A DNA stretch of 6,456 nucleotides from Acidimicrobiaceae bacterium (GTDB taxonomy: Bacteria; Actinomycetota; Acidimicrobiia; Acidimicrobiales; Bog-793). Position numbers and translations under genes: made by a program. The notes below the pieces were generated by a model. It ran no database searches, was not told where the DNA came from, and saw only the letters and a list, made by a program, of their open reading frames with translations. Location of the stretch: NCBI GenBank assembly GCA_027459565.1, contig DAIDIA010000278.1, forward strand, positions 1 to 6,456, given 5' to 3'. Numbering within the stretch: the first letter of the stretch is position 1; each line of letters begins with the position of its first letter. Below are positions 6,181 to 6,456 of this stretch, piece by piece.

Positions 6181-6456
6181 TTATCGGTGCGTCCACTGGT
6201 TGAGGTTCCAAGTGACACCAACGCTTGACGGGTTCGGCAAGATGTTGATGAACCGGTTGTTCCAGGCGAAGTACTGCGGTCGCTGGTACAGCGGCAACGT
6301 CACCATGTCGTTCCACAAGATGGCGTCCGCCCGGTTGTAGTCGATGATCTCCGACCGTGGGTGGATCGCCGCTGAGCCTGCCGCCACGAGTGCGGTAACT
6401 GCCGCATTCGCGTAGTGGTTCCAGTTCGAACCGCACAGAGCGCCGAGGGTGTAGCT
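6181..6456 (-). CDS. Extracellular substrate-binding protein of the Dpp/Opp importer, C-terminal part (partial)
   Basis: The last 91 residues of a family 5 extracellular solute-binding protein, open through the right edge of the window and ending at TAA (6181-6183). The C-terminal signature is clear: CGSNWNHYANAAVTALV (8-24), then an ADAILWNDMVTLPLYQRPQY stretch (43-62), then NPSSVGVTWNLNQW (75-88). These are standard in peptide- and nickel-binding lipoproteins, where this lobe packs back against the first domain. The protein would capture substrate outside the membrane and hand it to DppB/DppC. Signal peptide, lipobox and substrate pocket lie outside the window, so specificity cannot be judged. 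It is the promoter-proximal gene of the importer set and is followed by the hairpin at 6099-6129. An overlapping frame ending at 6155 is a shadow. Confidence 0.9.
   Translation of the reverse strand, partial: SYTLGALCGSNWNHYANAAVTALVAAGSAAIHPRSEIIDYNRADAILWNDMVTLPLYQRPQYFAWNNRFINILPNPSSVGVTWNLNQWTHR

Noticed and set aside
6155..6436. Minus-strand open frame overlapping the binding-protein end
   Set aside because: The frame ending at 6181 carries the binding-protein signature; this one is out of frame with it and has no domain.
1..6456. A novel defence, mobile or biosynthetic system
   Set aside because: All coding space is covered by efp, nusB, a PurM-like gene and a standard five-gene peptide-type importer. 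No recombinase, nuclease, toxin, repeat array or unknown gene cluster is visible.

Overview
The window is high-GC (roughly 60-65% by eye), tightly packed bacterial chromosome. Its left end carries the tail of elongation factor P followed directly by NusB. The efp-nusB order, and a NusB that resembles mycobacterial NusB along most of its length, point to an actinobacterium (Actinomycetota), possibly an uncultivated or deep-branching lineage. I cannot place it more finely from sequence alone.

Left block (2-1645, + strand): the last 27 codons of efp, then nusB starting inside the end of efp, then a PurM/AIR-synthase-fold gene whose ATG overlaps the nusB stop codon. The three are nested closely enough to be one transcription unit with coupled translation. 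The PurM-like protein keeps the family scaffold but differs from ordinary AIR synthase at several conserved motifs, so its reaction is uncertain.

Right block (6456 back to 1695, - strand): a complete set of peptide/nickel-type (Opp/Dpp) ABC importer genes in the order substrate-binding protein (only its C-terminal 91 residues are inside the window), permease DppB, permease DppC, ATPase DppD, ATPase DppF. The binding protein would capture substrate outside the membrane, DppB and DppC would form the channel, and DppD and DppF would power it. The four membrane and ATPase genes overlap each other by 1-8 bases. A strong G/C hairpin lies between the binding-protein gene and dppB, which would let the cell make much more binding protein than membrane complex. 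A -10-like box just before the dppB GTG hints at a separate leaderless transcript.

The two blocks converge across a 49-base gap (1646-1694), which holds a 9-bp hairpin. The only other non-coding stretch is 6020-6180. I see no mobile element, CRISPR array, tRNA, rRNA or phage gene, and no novel multi-gene system. The most interesting items are the divergent PurM-like protein, the long tail on DppD, and the leader region of dppB.
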